From NCBI RefSeq assembly GCF_014644555.1, contig NZ_BMKX01000003.1:62001-126000 (forward strand): DNA of 64,000 nucleotides, given 5' to 3'. The DNA is from Glutamicibacter ardleyensis (GTDB taxonomy: Bacteria; Actinomycetota; Actinomycetes; Actinomycetales; Micrococcaceae). Position 1 is the first letter of the stretch. Every line of letters starts with the position of its first letter. Positions 36,293 to 46,028 of the stretch are shown here, one piece after another. Made by a program: the position numbers and the translations under genes. Under the pieces are notes generated by a model. The model was not told where the DNA came from and did not search any database. It saw nothing but the letters and a program-made list of their open reading frames with translations.

Positions 36293-36657
36293 GCTGGTTT
36301 CCTCACCCATTGCACTTTGCCAATAATCCAGTCACCGGCAACTAGTTTCCGTGGCGACGCTGTATCGACTGCGAGGGAACCGGAAGGGCCAACGACTGCG
36401 AAGACAGGCTCACCCGATAGCGCGCAAAGTCCACGCTCGGCCGAGGCTGGCGCATCCTCAGGTGCGATAGTTCCAACTGGCATAAGCAGGGTTGAAGACG
36501 TGGGCGAAACCGCGTCAGCCGCGAAATGCAAGGTGACCTTGTTCGGTTCAACTTCAAGGAAAGTGCGAATACCGGGGCCACGCGCTGCAATACCGGCCAC
36601 GAACTTATCTGCCAGCGGGTCAATGCGAACCTTATCCGGGTAGCGAACCAAACTCAT
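36289..36657 (-). CDS. Tail-array paralogue 5 (divergent PYPD family)
   Basis: This 122-aa protein is the most divergent of the set. It retains RYPDKVRIDPLAD near the start and ends WVRKPA, but lacks the PW pair. Length, 4-bp overlaps with both neighbours and the C-terminal pattern keep it in the array. Confidence 0.72.
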   Translation of the reverse strand: MSLVRYPDKVRIDPLADKFVAGIAARGPGIRTFLEVEPNKVTLHFAADAVSPTSSTLLMPVGTIAPEDAPASAERGLCALSGEPVFAVVGPSGSLAVDTASPRKLVAGDWIIGKVQWVRKPA

Positions 36658-37022
36658 GATGCCCTCCTAGCCACGATGAAAACCGCGTTGAACTCTGTCC
36701 TGTCGCGCAAGCTCCCGACAGTCGTGCGGAACCATATGCGCCCGTCGGTCATCATGAAAACTTGCTGCTGAGCAACGTCCGGCGTATTAGCCATAGGCCG
36801 AAACTCCGCTGGTAACCCAATGAAGATATTCCCGTTATCGGTTACCACCTGCGACGGATTCACTCGAATGTTTATCGTCACCAGGTTCTCGGTTGCCTGA
36901 GCCCAGCAAGCGCCATACCCAATCTCCTGCACGCCAGGCGCAAGCAACGATCTAAGTTGATAGACCGGCTTCGCATCAGGATAAGGAACCGGCATGAGCG
37001 GAAGATCGATAGCCACAATCAC
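36654..37022 (-). CDS. Tail-array paralogue 4 (PYPD family)
   Basis: This 122-aa protein opens PLMPVPYPDAKPVYQLRSLL and ends FNAVFIVARRAS. The Trp of the signature is replaced by Val. It overlaps both flanking array genes by 4 bp. Confidence 0.78.
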   Translation of the reverse strand: MIVAIDLPLMPVPYPDAKPVYQLRSLLAPGVQEIGYGACWAQATENLVTINIRVNPSQVVTDNGNIFIGLPAEFRPMANTPDVAQQQVFMMTDGRIWFRTTVGSLRDRTEFNAVFIVARRAS

Positions 37023-37399
37023 ACCGCCTTTCGTGCGTAGGAAACTTGCATCACGAAGTTGGATAGGTTGCCGTCGAGTAAAGCCATGCCGGGCGCGTAG
37101 AACGTTAGTCGCCCCTCGGCGCTAAGCAACGCCCCGACCGCGCCGACAACGCCCGGCGTGAACGCTTCGATGACCAATTGACCGGGCGGCCAAAACTCTT
37201 CGGGCAACTGCTCGGCTAGAACCGCTTGCGCGCCGCGTGCCGTACGCAAATGGATATGCGCCGTGTTCCCGTCCAGTAGCCCGCGGAAGTGCCAAGCTGC
37301 CGAACTCATTTGCCACGTATCGCCAATATGCCCACGCAAGTCCAGCCAAGGCCGGTTATCTGGGTACGGCTGAGGTAGCGCCACTAGCTCGGTCATCAC
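37019..37399 (-). CDS. Tail-array paralogue 3 (PYPD family)
   Basis: This 126-aa protein has QPYPDNRPWLDLRGHIGDTW, AHIHLRTARGAQAV and GNLSNFVMQVSYARKAV. It is the member closest in pattern to paralogue 6. Its doubled ATGATG start overlaps the upstream stop, so either Met may be used. Confidence 0.8.
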   Translation of the reverse strand: MMTELVALPQPYPDNRPWLDLRGHIGDTWQMSSAAWHFRGLLDGNTAHIHLRTARGAQAVLAEQLPEEFWPPGQLVIEAFTPGVVGAVGALLSAEGRLTFYAPGMALLDGNLSNFVMQVSYARKAV

Positions 37400-37779
37400 G
37401 CCACCTTTCGAGGGTAGCTACCTGAAAAGAAAAGTTGCTGCCCCTGATATTGGGCAATCATCTGCGATTCGGTAAGCCCTAAAGAAAAGTTCGACATGAC
37501 TATCTGACCGCCGCCCCAAATCTCCACGATGCAAGACGGGCCTTTCATGATTAGCGCTGTCAATCCCTGAGAACCGTTCGGCATCAAGTGCCCTGGCAGA
37601 TAGCCGCCAATGCGAGCCGAACCGATATTTACTCGCCCAAATATACTGACAGTATTTGCCTCGGCGAACGCTTGAATCGAAAGCCCGGCAAGGTTGACGT
37701 TCCAGTCGTTCGTCAAGGTGCTGGCAAGGTTCTCCCACGCGGGTAAGTCCGGGTACGGCTGATTCGGGATAAGAGTCAT
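37396..37779 (-). CDS. Tail-array paralogue 2 (PYPD family)
   Basis: This 127-aa protein reads NQPYPDLPAWENLASTLTND at the start and LFFSGSYPRKVA at the end. It overlaps both neighbours by 4 bp. Predicted beta-rich, no enzyme motif. Confidence 0.8.
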   Translation of the reverse strand: MTLIPNQPYPDLPAWENLASTLTNDWNVNLAGLSIQAFAEANTVSIFGRVNIGSARIGGYLPGHLMPNGSQGLTALIMKGPSCIVEIWGGGQIVMSNFSLGLTESQMIAQYQGQQLFFSGSYPRKVA

Positions 37780-38180
37780 GGCTTACTCCTAGCTGCAGTC
37801 AGGTTGAGGAACACCATGCCGTAATCGGCCAGCGTGATTCCTTGTGACCGCCACACCGGCAAAGCAATCCAGCCAGACGTTCCAAACTCCACACCGTGCG
37901 GGTCACTCTTCGCGCCAAGGTTGAACCATGCCGTAGCTTTCGCATTCGCTGCCACTCGAAAAGATTTATGCATAGACCGAAAAAGATAAACAAAATCCGG
38001 GTCAACGAACGTGCGATCAATCGCTATATGGAACGAATAATGAACAAAATTCCCATCAGCACAAGCAATCACCGACTGATCCGCATAAGGCGTAAGGCCA
38101 CCCGCTAAATACTGCGATACGTCATACCAAGGATTCTTCGACGGATAAGGCTGCCGAGTAGCAACCGGCAAATCAATCAC
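37776..38180 (-). CDS. Tail-array paralogue 1 (PYPD family)
   Basis: This 134-aa protein starts at a GTG whose first base is the last base of the upstream TAG, with CGGAGT upstream. A longer in-frame reading exists but overlaps the upstream gene by 159 bp and its extra residues do not match the family. It carries RQPYPSKNPWYDVSQYLAGG. It is the first of the seven tandem genes. Confidence 0.78.
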   Translation of the reverse strand: MIDLPVATRQPYPSKNPWYDVSQYLAGGLTPYADQSVIACADGNFVHYSFHIAIDRTFVDPDFVYLFRSMHKSFRVAANAKATAWFNLGAKSDPHGVEFGTSGWIALPVWRSQGITLADYGMVFLNLTAARSKP

Positions 38181-38902
38181 TACTGACTCCGTTCCGACTT
38201 TGTTCCAAGCTTCGGACGCGTCAAACCAATACGGCCAGTCGCGCCCGCCGCCTTGCCAACCAGCACGAATGCCGGACGCGCCGCCCTGCTCGCGGGAAGA
38301 ATGAAATCGTGCTCCACCCGGTAAGACCAATCCGGCCAAGCCGTCAACGAAAGCTCAGCATTCGAACCCGTCACCGTCGCACCATTCATATAATCCACAC
38401 GCGGACGCAACGAACCAACACCCGCCAAGCCCTGCGTAAAGACCTGCATAGACCAACCATAAGGACGCGCAGCAGTAGCCAAAGCCGCATCAAACGGGAA
38501 CCAAAAACCAACATCCCCAGCACCCGGCAACGAAGCAACATCAACCCAAGAAATCCAACCAAAATCAGAATCCCAAGAAGTCGTGACAAACGGATTATTA
38601 CCCGACGAATCACCACGCCACACCTGAGCAGGAGCCATAATCCGATTCAAATACGACTGCTGCTGATCAACCTGCAACTGCAACTCATCAATACGATCAT
38701 TCATCTCATCAGCCCCCTCCGGTGGAACAATCCCAGCCGACCACGGCAACTCAGCCACATGCGGCAACCAACCAGACACCGCCGAACCCGGCTGAAACAA
38801 CACATCAGTAACCTCAACGTTCGACGCAGCATGCTGATTACGCGACTGAATACGAAGCTTCACCTTCGCCGCACGACCACCCAAACGGACAACACCGCGC
38901 AT
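38180..38902 (-). CDS. Minor tail protein with coiled-coil (fibre-like)
   Basis: This 240-aa protein has an N-terminal beta domain shared with the 156-aa tail protein (KVKLRIQSRNQHAASNVEVT then DVLFQPGSAVSGWLP), a short trimeric coiled-coil-like helix (DEMNDRIDELQLQVDQQQSY) and a C-terminal beta-rich domain (RVEHDFILPASRAARPAFVL). That is typical of a small trimeric tail fibre. AGGAGG precedes the ATG. Confidence 0.82.
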   Translation of the reverse strand: MRGVVRLGGRAAKVKLRIQSRNQHAASNVEVTDVLFQPGSAVSGWLPHVAELPWSAGIVPPEGADEMNDRIDELQLQVDQQQSYLNRIMAPAQVWRGDSSGNNPFVTTSWDSDFGWISWVDVASLPGAGDVGFWFPFDAALATAARPYGWSMQVFTQGLAGVGSLRPRVDYMNGATVTGSNAELSLTAWPDWSYRVEHDFILPASRAARPAFVLVGKAAGATGRIGLTRPKLGTKSERSQ

Positions 38903-38910
38903 CGAACCTC

Positions 38911-41562
38911 CTAGGTCAACTCAATGTCGATAGTCTCCGAAGAACCATCCTCGTAAGTAACCTCAACCTGAGCCACAACATCAGGCACCCAACCATCCGG
39001 GCCAGTGCTTGAAAGATCAAACGACAACGCATAAGCAGTGCGATTATCCGGATGAATTGTCTGCTCAATCCAACGCTCCCCCGCACCACTAAACGACACC
39101 GCATAATCACCAGTCACACCACCCTCAACGACCTGCCCGCCCAAACTAGCCCAATGAGCAAGCCCATTATCAAACCGACCATTCAACAGCAGGTTATAAG
39201 GCACCAGGTCAAACGTAGTCACACCGGAACCAGTATCGAGCGTGCCCGAATCAATCGAGCCGTCCGCACCAACCTCACGCAAAATCGCTGCCAAAGTAAT
39301 CTGCGAATCCCACGGACTCACAACGTCGTACTCCATCCGGACAATGCGCTGCCGGTCAGAAATACCAACCTCTTCATCAACCACAGTCACAAAGTCAGCC
39401 ACATCGAACCGGTCAATCGGATTGCCAGTCTTAGCCGACAAATCATTGACCGTGACCTCATACGAATAAGCTGGCTTAGCACGCTCAGCAATGAGATCCT
39501 GTCCGCGCTCCATCATCGTGAATGGCGACGTACCAGCCGGGAAATCATAGGTAGCAACTTTTACATCAGACGAAAAGCTGAAATCCTCAAGGTACGGTTT
39601 GCCATCGTTTAAGTTCGCTATCGTCAGACCGTCAGCGTTCTTCACATAAAGGCGAGTCACTAACGCTGTAGTGTCCTCAACACGCTTGGACTGAGACAGC
39701 CCCTTGCCGTAGAAGAACGCCACCCCGTTATCGTGCCCAGCCTGAACAACAAGACTCACGCGCTTACCCGGATTATCAAACACCAGATCGCCGCCGTGAT
39801 GCTCCTGCACCACACGCAGAAGCTCCAATGGATTCAACTCATCAGTCTCATAAGTGCGCAACGCAGTCACGTTCACCACGCCAACAGTCCAGCCCGTATT
39901 CTTGAGCGCCAAAGTCATCACGTCGCCCGCGTTGACTTGCTTCCATTCCTTCTTAGCAACCTTTGCCTTAGTCGCCAGGTCATAGAATTCGGCTTCCGCA
40001 TAAACAGCCAGCTCAACAATGCCGTCACTGCCACGCTCTTTCTCAATGCGCCGTGTACGGTACTTTTCGCCGGCCACCTGAATGAAACGCTCGGACTTGA
40101 TCAACGCAGCATGCTTATGGTTCGCGTCAATGGTCAGCTCGAACTTCTCTTCACCATTGACTTCCTTAGTAATGACCGCCTCAAGAGGATCGATCAGCAC
40201 CGATTCCGGCAGTGTCGCACCCCAAAGAATGATCGGGCTGTGCGGGTATTCCGGCGCGTCGCCAGCATCCCACACGCGAGCATTCACCGTGACATTGAAC
40301 GAACGCGCCACCGACCGGTCAAGCTCATCAATCAACGTCACCGTCACCGGGGCAACACCAGTATTGAAACCTGCCGCCACCGACATGGTGTTACCCACGA
40401 TGCTCACCGTCACCATTGATGGTGCGCTCACCGCCCAGCGAGGCGCACCAAAGTTAGTGAAAGTCAGTGGCACATTCGCAATGTCGCCCTGCTCCATACT
40501 GATATTCGAAATAGCACCAAGCGTTGGCGGCGGTTCGGTTGGAACCGTGACCGTCGCACCACTAAACGTCTGATTCGCACCCAACGGAACAGTCCAGCGA
40601 AGAATGCCATTCAACTGCGCCGGGAGTGCGCCAGTGCTCCACGACAAGCCCTCATTAGTTGACCAGTACGGAGTCGAACCAGCAGGCATACCCTGAACAA
40701 TCGGCTGAGCGTTCCAGTTCACCCGCTCAGCCCCAGTAGACAAAGTACGTTCAGAGTTAGCGCGAATACTCGATTCAGTCAGCGTGAAGTGATCAGCGTT
40801 GCCAGTGATCTGACCGTCCGACCACAACCCCAAAGCCATCTGATCAACGAACTTCGCCAAATCAAAAGACGCGCCAGGATGAGCAACAATCGCCTCATCA
40901 AAAACGCCCGTAGTCCACACGTTGCCAGACGGCAAAGCGAAAACGTCAAGATTCGCAGTCGAGGCCGGGTTAGGCGCACCAGTCAAATTCCTGACCGGCC
41001 CAACCCAAGAGCGTTTGCCCGCCAACTCGACGCTGAACATGCGCGAAGTCTGCGCCGTCATATCGAGCAGCTGGCCAACGAACTGCCAGCCCGAAGTCTG
41101 CACCCAAGGATGATCCTCATACTGGTCAAGCACCGAAGCGCCAGCAGCGTTATAAACCTGATGACGCAACCGACCAGTCGAAGTCGTAGCAATGTACGCC
41201 AAGGGCGACGAACCACCGCGGGTAGACATGAGCGGCGAATGCGCCATCACGTAATTCTGGCGAACCCACAAGCCCATGAGCAGTTTGCCCGAAGACGGCC
41301 ACAAACCCGCGAAGTTGAGCAGCTGGAAGCCACCCTTGTCCGTCGCCGGATTCACGCTATTGAGGCCCATCTGCAAACCCCACTGGCCCGCAACATACCC
41401 ATCGTTCGCGCCACCAGTAATGCGCTGCCACCGACGAGTAGTAGTTACCGCGTCCGTATAATTCACACCAGCCTGCGGGGCCACACGTTGCAAAGCCACC
41501 GGATTCAAACCGGGGAAAGTCAGAGGGATTTCACCAGACCACGAAAAACGGTTATCCCACAT
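38911..41562 (-). CDS. Tail hub/spike-type minor tail protein
   Basis: This 883-aa protein is modular. It has an N-terminal LamG/concanavalin-like region (residues about 1-270), an Ig/cadherin-like linker (LGAISNISMEQGDIANVPLT), a central prophage tail hub domain (ILWGATLPESVLIDPLEAVI then EKFELTIDANHKHA, through about 790) and a C-terminal carbohydrate-binding-like fold (NGRFDNGLAHWASLGG). The hub domain is that of siphovirus Gp37/PblB-type baseplate proteins. It probably closes the tail tip and carries receptor-binding modules. Confidence 0.85.
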   Translation of the reverse strand: MWDNRFSWSGEIPLTFPGLNPVALQRVAPQAGVNYTDAVTTTRRWQRITGGANDGYVAGQWGLQMGLNSVNPATDKGGFQLLNFAGLWPSSGKLLMGLWVRQNYVMAHSPLMSTRGGSSPLAYIATTSTGRLRHQVYNAAGASVLDQYEDHPWVQTSGWQFVGQLLDMTAQTSRMFSVELAGKRSWVGPVRNLTGAPNPASTANLDVFALPSGNVWTTGVFDEAIVAHPGASFDLAKFVDQMALGLWSDGQITGNADHFTLTESSIRANSERTLSTGAERVNWNAQPIVQGMPAGSTPYWSTNEGLSWSTGALPAQLNGILRWTVPLGANQTFSGATVTVPTEPPPTLGAISNISMEQGDIANVPLTFTNFGAPRWAVSAPSMVTVSIVGNTMSVAAGFNTGVAPVTVTLIDELDRSVARSFNVTVNARVWDAGDAPEYPHSPIILWGATLPESVLIDPLEAVITKEVNGEEKFELTIDANHKHAALIKSERFIQVAGEKYRTRRIEKERGSDGIVELAVYAEAEFYDLATKAKVAKKEWKQVNAGDVMTLALKNTGWTVGVVNVTALRTYETDELNPLELLRVVQEHHGGDLVFDNPGKRVSLVVQAGHDNGVAFFYGKGLSQSKRVEDTTALVTRLYVKNADGLTIANLNDGKPYLEDFSFSSDVKVATYDFPAGTSPFTMMERGQDLIAERAKPAYSYEVTVNDLSAKTGNPIDRFDVADFVTVVDEEVGISDRQRIVRMEYDVVSPWDSQITLAAILREVGADGSIDSGTLDTGSGVTTFDLVPYNLLLNGRFDNGLAHWASLGGQVVEGGVTGDYAVSFSGAGERWIEQTIHPDNRTAYALSFDLSSTGPDGWVPDVVAQVEVTYEDGSSETIDIELT

Positions 41563-41571
41563 GCAGACCTC

Positions 41572-42333
41572 CTAAATGCGTCGTGCGTTCGGATAAATGC
41601 GGCGCGTACCAGCCGGCGCACCCACAGCCGAAATAGTTGCCGCAACACCCTGCGTCAAAACAGCACGCCGAAAATGGCTCATATACGGCACGAGCGAACG
41701 CACCCGAACACCAGAACCGTTACGTTGATAAAACTCGAAATTCTCATAATCAAGCACATTCGTCAGCCCAGTCGGCGTTGCCGAAACCACCACCGAGAAA
41801 CCACCAATATTCACCGTTGCCAGCGCACCAGAAGGAAATTCAACAGTCGGATACGCGGAAGTATTACCCCGCGAAAGAGTGTACGAATAAGTTGTGGTGA
41901 ACGTCTGCGACTGCGGGGTAACCTCACGGGCACGCGACTCCCCCACCGTCTCAAACGACACATCAGAACGAAGCATGAACCCCGTACCGCGCTCCCAAGC
42001 CAACCGATCCCACTCGATCTGGTCAGACACAATCACGTCATCCCACTGCCACAACGTGTCCATCTCCACGCGCATGGCACGAGGCCCACGCGAAGGATCA
42101 ATAAGGCCCACGAAATTATCGCGACGAGACTCAACCTCAGCAACCGAAGAACCCTCAATAATCACATCGAAAGTAAACTCAGTTGCTTCCTGCGTCGCCC
42201 CACCAAAGATGCGACCGCCACGACCAGGCACAGGCCTAGACGAAATCGACAGCCCACCGAGTGACGGCCACTCTTTGAGAGTCGCCGTCACCCCAGCAAG
42301 CGAAGCCGTAGAAGTGCCGCCAAGAATAAACAT
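41572..42333 (-). CDS. Distal tail protein (Dit-like)
   Basis: This 253-aa protein follows the tape measure gene, the normal Dit position. It has VPGRGGRIFGGATQEATEFT and DVIIEGSSVAEVESRRDNFV near the start and a beta-rich galectin-like C-terminal half. Dit forms the hexameric ring joining tail tube and baseplate. The start overlaps the tape measure stop by one base. Confidence 0.85.
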   Translation of the reverse strand: MFILGGTSTASLAGVTATLKEWPSLGGLSISSRPVPGRGGRIFGGATQEATEFTFDVIIEGSSVAEVESRRDNFVGLIDPSRGPRAMRVEMDTLWQWDDVIVSDQIEWDRLAWERGTGFMLRSDVSFETVGESRAREVTPQSQTFTTTYSYTLSRGNTSAYPTVEFPSGALATVNIGGFSVVVSATPTGLTNVLDYENFEFYQRNGSGVRVRSLVPYMSHFRRAVLTQGVAATISAVGAPAGTRRIYPNARRI

Positions 42334-45300
42334 CAGCGCACCACCCCAGCCAACTGCACAGCACCACGAGAACGAGCAGCCCGAGTAGCGCGAGTATGAA
42401 GATCCTGCGCAACCTGCTTGACCCGACGCTCCGAATCAACACGCATTTCCTTCACCTCCACCAACGGCCCCTGAATGATGATCGGCTGATCAGCACCATA
42501 AGCACCGCCAGTAAATTCGGCAGGTGCGATTTGGGCAATGTTCGGCGCTTGCGTGCCAACCATCCCAGCAACCCGGTGATCCAGTTTGCTTTGCCCCTGA
42601 TCAATACCAGCAATCACACCAGCCGGAATATAAGCACCCACCTGATCACGGAAAACCCGCGACGGCGAATGAATACCCAACGCCTTACGCGTCGCCTTAG
42701 TCAGCTTCGAAGCCAAATTCTCAGCAGCCTTTTTCAGCTTCTGATCATCAGACTGCAAACCCTTGATAATGCCCTGCTGCGCGGCAACACCAACACCAAA
42801 GAACTGCTCAGCCGCCACACTGCCGAAACGACTGGAAGCAGACTCAAGCCCCTTCCAATCCTTGCCAAGATCCGACTGCTGTTTCTTCGTACCCGAAAGA
42901 ATCGCATCAGCAACCTGGATACCCTCAGTCGTGCCATACCCAGCAATCTCCTGAATCAGACCAGCAGGAATGCCAGCCTTACCCAACGCCGCCAAGCGAG
43001 ACGCAAACTTACGGGCCTTAGCAGCCAACGACTTCACACGAGAAGAAACATCAGCAATGCTCAGCTTCTTCTTCTTGCCGTCCTTGTCCTCAACAGGTTT
43101 GAGGTCAAGCTCGCCCATGATCCGATCAGCGTTCTGATTGCGGTAGTCAACCATTTCGTCAAGACGCTTATTAGCCGACTCGATCCGATCAGCCATAACC
43201 TCGCGGCCCTTAGCCAAATCAGCCAGAGTAGACGAACGCGTCTGCCGAGTCGCATTACGAGTCCACTTGCCAGAATCAGACAGCGAATTCACGATTCGCT
43301 GAACACCCTTGGTATTGCCGAACTCCCAAATACCGCCAGTAGTCTGACCCTGCGCATCCAAGATGCGCTGAGCCTTACCCTGAGCAGACTGGATCGCACG
43401 AATATTGCGTTTCGCAACCTTCTCAGCCTCAGCCTTCGACAAAGCCGGAAGCCGATCTTTCTTAGCCGCCTTGAAAGCTGACTGCGCCGCCTTCTTAGCC
43501 GCCGCATGCTGCTTCGAATTCTTGATCTTGTCAGCCTTCGCAACCGCCGCATCACGCTTAGCCGCCAAAGCCTTGTTGTGCTTAGCGATCTGAGCATTAG
43601 CCTTGGTTCGGTCAGCCTTAGCGTTAGCAGTCTCCTGCTTGATCGCCTTCTCGCCAGCCTTAGCCACAGCCTTCGACAAATCCTCGACTGCTTTCACAGC
43701 CTTGCCCTGATCGGCAGTCACACCGGCAGCAAGGCCGCGGCTGATCTGCTTACCCACTTCGTCACGAAATACCCTCGACGGAGAGTGAATGCCAAGGAAC
43801 CGCTTAGCGCCATCAATGGCACCCTGGGCAACATTGACGATGGAATCGATAACCTTCGTCGCCATGGCCTTGATGCCGTTGATCATGCCATCGATCATCT
43901 GCCGGCCAACAGTGCCCAGCTTTCCGGCAAGGCCTGACAGTGCGGAGACAATCTTTCCCGGTAGCGCCTTGAAGAAATTCAGCACAGCAGCGAGCCCAGT
44001 TTGAACGGCACCACGAATCGCGCTCATGCCACCAGTAGCAATGCTCTTGATCGCGTTGAAAGTTCCGGAGAAGAAACTCTTCACCGCGCTCATCACGCCT
44101 TGCACAATGCTTCGAACCAAGTTCAAACCAGTTTGCACCGCAGTTTTCACAGTGCCGACCGAACTTTGCACAGTGGTCTTGACTGCATTCCAGCCAGTAG
44201 TGAAAAGCCCAGTGATGCTCTTCATGACACCAATGATGCCCTTGACCATTTTGCCGACGAACCACAACTGAATCAGATTCCACACGGCTTGCACCGCACC
44301 GGTCACGATCTGTTTCAGCGACTCCCAGACCTGAGCCCAATCGCCACGGAACAGCGCGCCCACCAGTGAAATCACGCCAGTGATGACCTTCACGATGCCT
44401 TGAACCGCGCCGATCACGTTATTCACAATGCCCTGCACAATGCTGATCACAATCGGCATCAAGAACTTCAACGCCGGAATCAACACCGCCAGAATCACGT
44501 TCACAACAGGCAAGATCGCACCCATGATCGACGTAAACGCCTGAGCCAGCAACGGGAAAACAGTAGTAGCCAACTGCGAAATAATCGGTGCCAACGAAGT
44601 CACCAGCTGTGCGATCAACGGCGCGAAAGCCGATACCAAAGTAGTCACCAGCTGGATAACCACTGGCAGGATCGTAGCGATCAGCTGAGTGAAGACCGGA
44701 ACAATCGAAGTCATCAACGTTGTAGCCAACGGCAAAACCGCCGCGATAATCTGACCAAATGCCGCACCCAGCGTGCCCAGCATCCCCGCGATCTGCGGCA
44801 ACACCGGCAACAAGGCCTGCATCAAAATTGAGACAGGAGAGAACGACGTAGCGAACTCAATAATCTGCGGAATCAACGGACCGATAGCCGCACTAATCTG
44901 CGCGAACACCGGACCCAGCGCCGTGCCAATCTGAGAAATAACCGGGCCAATCTGCGCGGCAAGCTGGGCAAAGGCAGGGCCAATAGCAGCACCAATCTGA
45001 GACGCAATAGGTCCCAGCACATCGCCGATCCTAGAAAGCCCGTCGCCCATAGCAGAAAACACGCCAGGCATGTTCTGCTGTGCCCACTCGCCAAAGCTCG
45101 CCATCACCGGAGCGATCGCCTTATTGATTCCATCCAAAACAGGGATCAATGCATTCGCACCAACACGCGCAATATTCAAGAAAGGAGTCATCACGGTAGC
45201 GCCAATACGCGAACCAGCAGCCGAAAGGTTAGACATGGAGCCCGTAAAGGTCTTGCCCATTTCCTCGGCCACCGTGCCAGATGCCTGAGTCATGGCAGCT

Positions 45301-45944
45301 TCGAATTCCTTGAACCCGATCTGCCCCTTCGAAGCCATCTTTTCGACCTCTGCGCCGGTCTTACCGAGCTGCTTGGCCAGTGTCGCAGTAAGCGGGATGC
45401 CCTTCTCATTGACCTGCGCAAGCACCTCGCCCTGGGCCTTATTTGAGGTCGCAACCTTGTTGTAGATCGCGCCCATCTCATCCATGCCCACGCCAGCCGA
45501 TGCAGCCGAGTTAGCAACAGATTTGAGCATGCGCTCTAGGGCTTGCCCTGGCTCGATGCCAGCAGCTACAGCACCAGCAGCGGTAGTCGCTGCTTCTCCT
45601 AAACCAAACGAGGTGCCAGACACGGATGCAAGAGCGTTGTCCATGATCTTGGAGACAGTCTGAGTGTCATTACCCAAACCCTTGAGCTTCGCCTGCGCGT
45701 TCTCAATATTCAGCGCACGATCAATACCGCCCTTAGCCGCCAAACCAACAGCAACCGCCGCACCAATCGCGCCGGCCTTCTTCACGATCCCAGTGAACGC
45801 GCCACCGAACTTCTTACCCGAAGACTTGCCAGCCTTTTCGCCAGCAGTATCGGCAGCGCCGCCCAGATCCTTATTGATCTGTTTACCCATGCCACGAGTA
45901 ACGGCAGTTATCTGGACGTAAGCCTCAGCTAGGTTTGTTGACAC
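42333..45944 (-). CDS. Tape measure protein
   Basis: This 1203-aa protein sets tail length. I start at the GTG reading MSTNLAEAYVQITAV with GGAAGGTGG upstream; upstream codons do not fit the family. It has a coiled start, a long hydrophobic central region with ~11-residue repeats (IGPAFAQLAAQIGPVISQIG and similar), and two copies of GIHSPSRVFRDxVG near residues 790 and 1130. Alanine/Lys-rich helices lie between. No lytic domain is visible. Confidence 0.95.
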   Translation of the reverse strand: MSTNLAEAYVQITAVTRGMGKQINKDLGGAADTAGEKAGKSSGKKFGGAFTGIVKKAGAIGAAVAVGLAAKGGIDRALNIENAQAKLKGLGNDTQTVSKIMDNALASVSGTSFGLGEAATTAAGAVAAGIEPGQALERMLKSVANSAASAGVGMDEMGAIYNKVATSNKAQGEVLAQVNEKGIPLTATLAKQLGKTGAEVEKMASKGQIGFKEFEAAMTQASGTVAEEMGKTFTGSMSNLSAAGSRIGATVMTPFLNIARVGANALIPVLDGINKAIAPVMASFGEWAQQNMPGVFSAMGDGLSRIGDVLGPIASQIGAAIGPAFAQLAAQIGPVISQIGTALGPVFAQISAAIGPLIPQIIEFATSFSPVSILMQALLPVLPQIAGMLGTLGAAFGQIIAAVLPLATTLMTSIVPVFTQLIATILPVVIQLVTTLVSAFAPLIAQLVTSLAPIISQLATTVFPLLAQAFTSIMGAILPVVNVILAVLIPALKFLMPIVISIVQGIVNNVIGAVQGIVKVITGVISLVGALFRGDWAQVWESLKQIVTGAVQAVWNLIQLWFVGKMVKGIIGVMKSITGLFTTGWNAVKTTVQSSVGTVKTAVQTGLNLVRSIVQGVMSAVKSFFSGTFNAIKSIATGGMSAIRGAVQTGLAAVLNFFKALPGKIVSALSGLAGKLGTVGRQMIDGMINGIKAMATKVIDSIVNVAQGAIDGAKRFLGIHSPSRVFRDEVGKQISRGLAAGVTADQGKAVKAVEDLSKAVAKAGEKAIKQETANAKADRTKANAQIAKHNKALAAKRDAAVAKADKIKNSKQHAAAKKAAQSAFKAAKKDRLPALSKAEAEKVAKRNIRAIQSAQGKAQRILDAQGQTTGGIWEFGNTKGVQRIVNSLSDSGKWTRNATRQTRSSTLADLAKGREVMADRIESANKRLDEMVDYRNQNADRIMGELDLKPVEDKDGKKKKLSIADVSSRVKSLAAKARKFASRLAALGKAGIPAGLIQEIAGYGTTEGIQVADAILSGTKKQQSDLGKDWKGLESASSRFGSVAAEQFFGVGVAAQQGIIKGLQSDDQKLKKAAENLASKLTKATRKALGIHSPSRVFRDQVGAYIPAGVIAGIDQGQSKLDHRVAGMVGTQAPNIAQIAPAEFTGGAYGADQPIIIQGPLVEVKEMRVDSERRVKQVAQDLHTRATRAARSRGAVQLAGVVR

Positions 45945-45975
45945 ATTCGCCACCTTCCCGCCCGTAAAAGGGCAC

Positions 45976-46012
45976 AAAAAAGAGGGGCTAGACAACAGAT
46001 GCCTAGCCCCTC
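45976..46012 (-). terminator. Terminator-like hairpin ahead of the tape measure gene
   Basis: On the minus strand GAGGGGCTAG pairs with CTAGCCCCTC (10 bp) and is followed by TTTTTT and GTGCCC. It lies between the tail chaperone and tape measure genes. Confidence 0.88.
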
Positions 46013-46028
46013 TCAAAGCCAAAAATAG

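Noticed and set aside
38309-38914. 201-codon rightward open frame opposite the minor tail protein
   Set aside because: Extremely Arg/Thr/His/Ile-rich mirror of the real leftward gene, with no start signal. An artefact of base composition.
40789-42264. 491-codon rightward open frame opposite the tail hub and Dit genes
   Set aside because: Arg/His/Thr-rich antisense composition, no domain, and the opposite strand encodes recognisable tail proteins.
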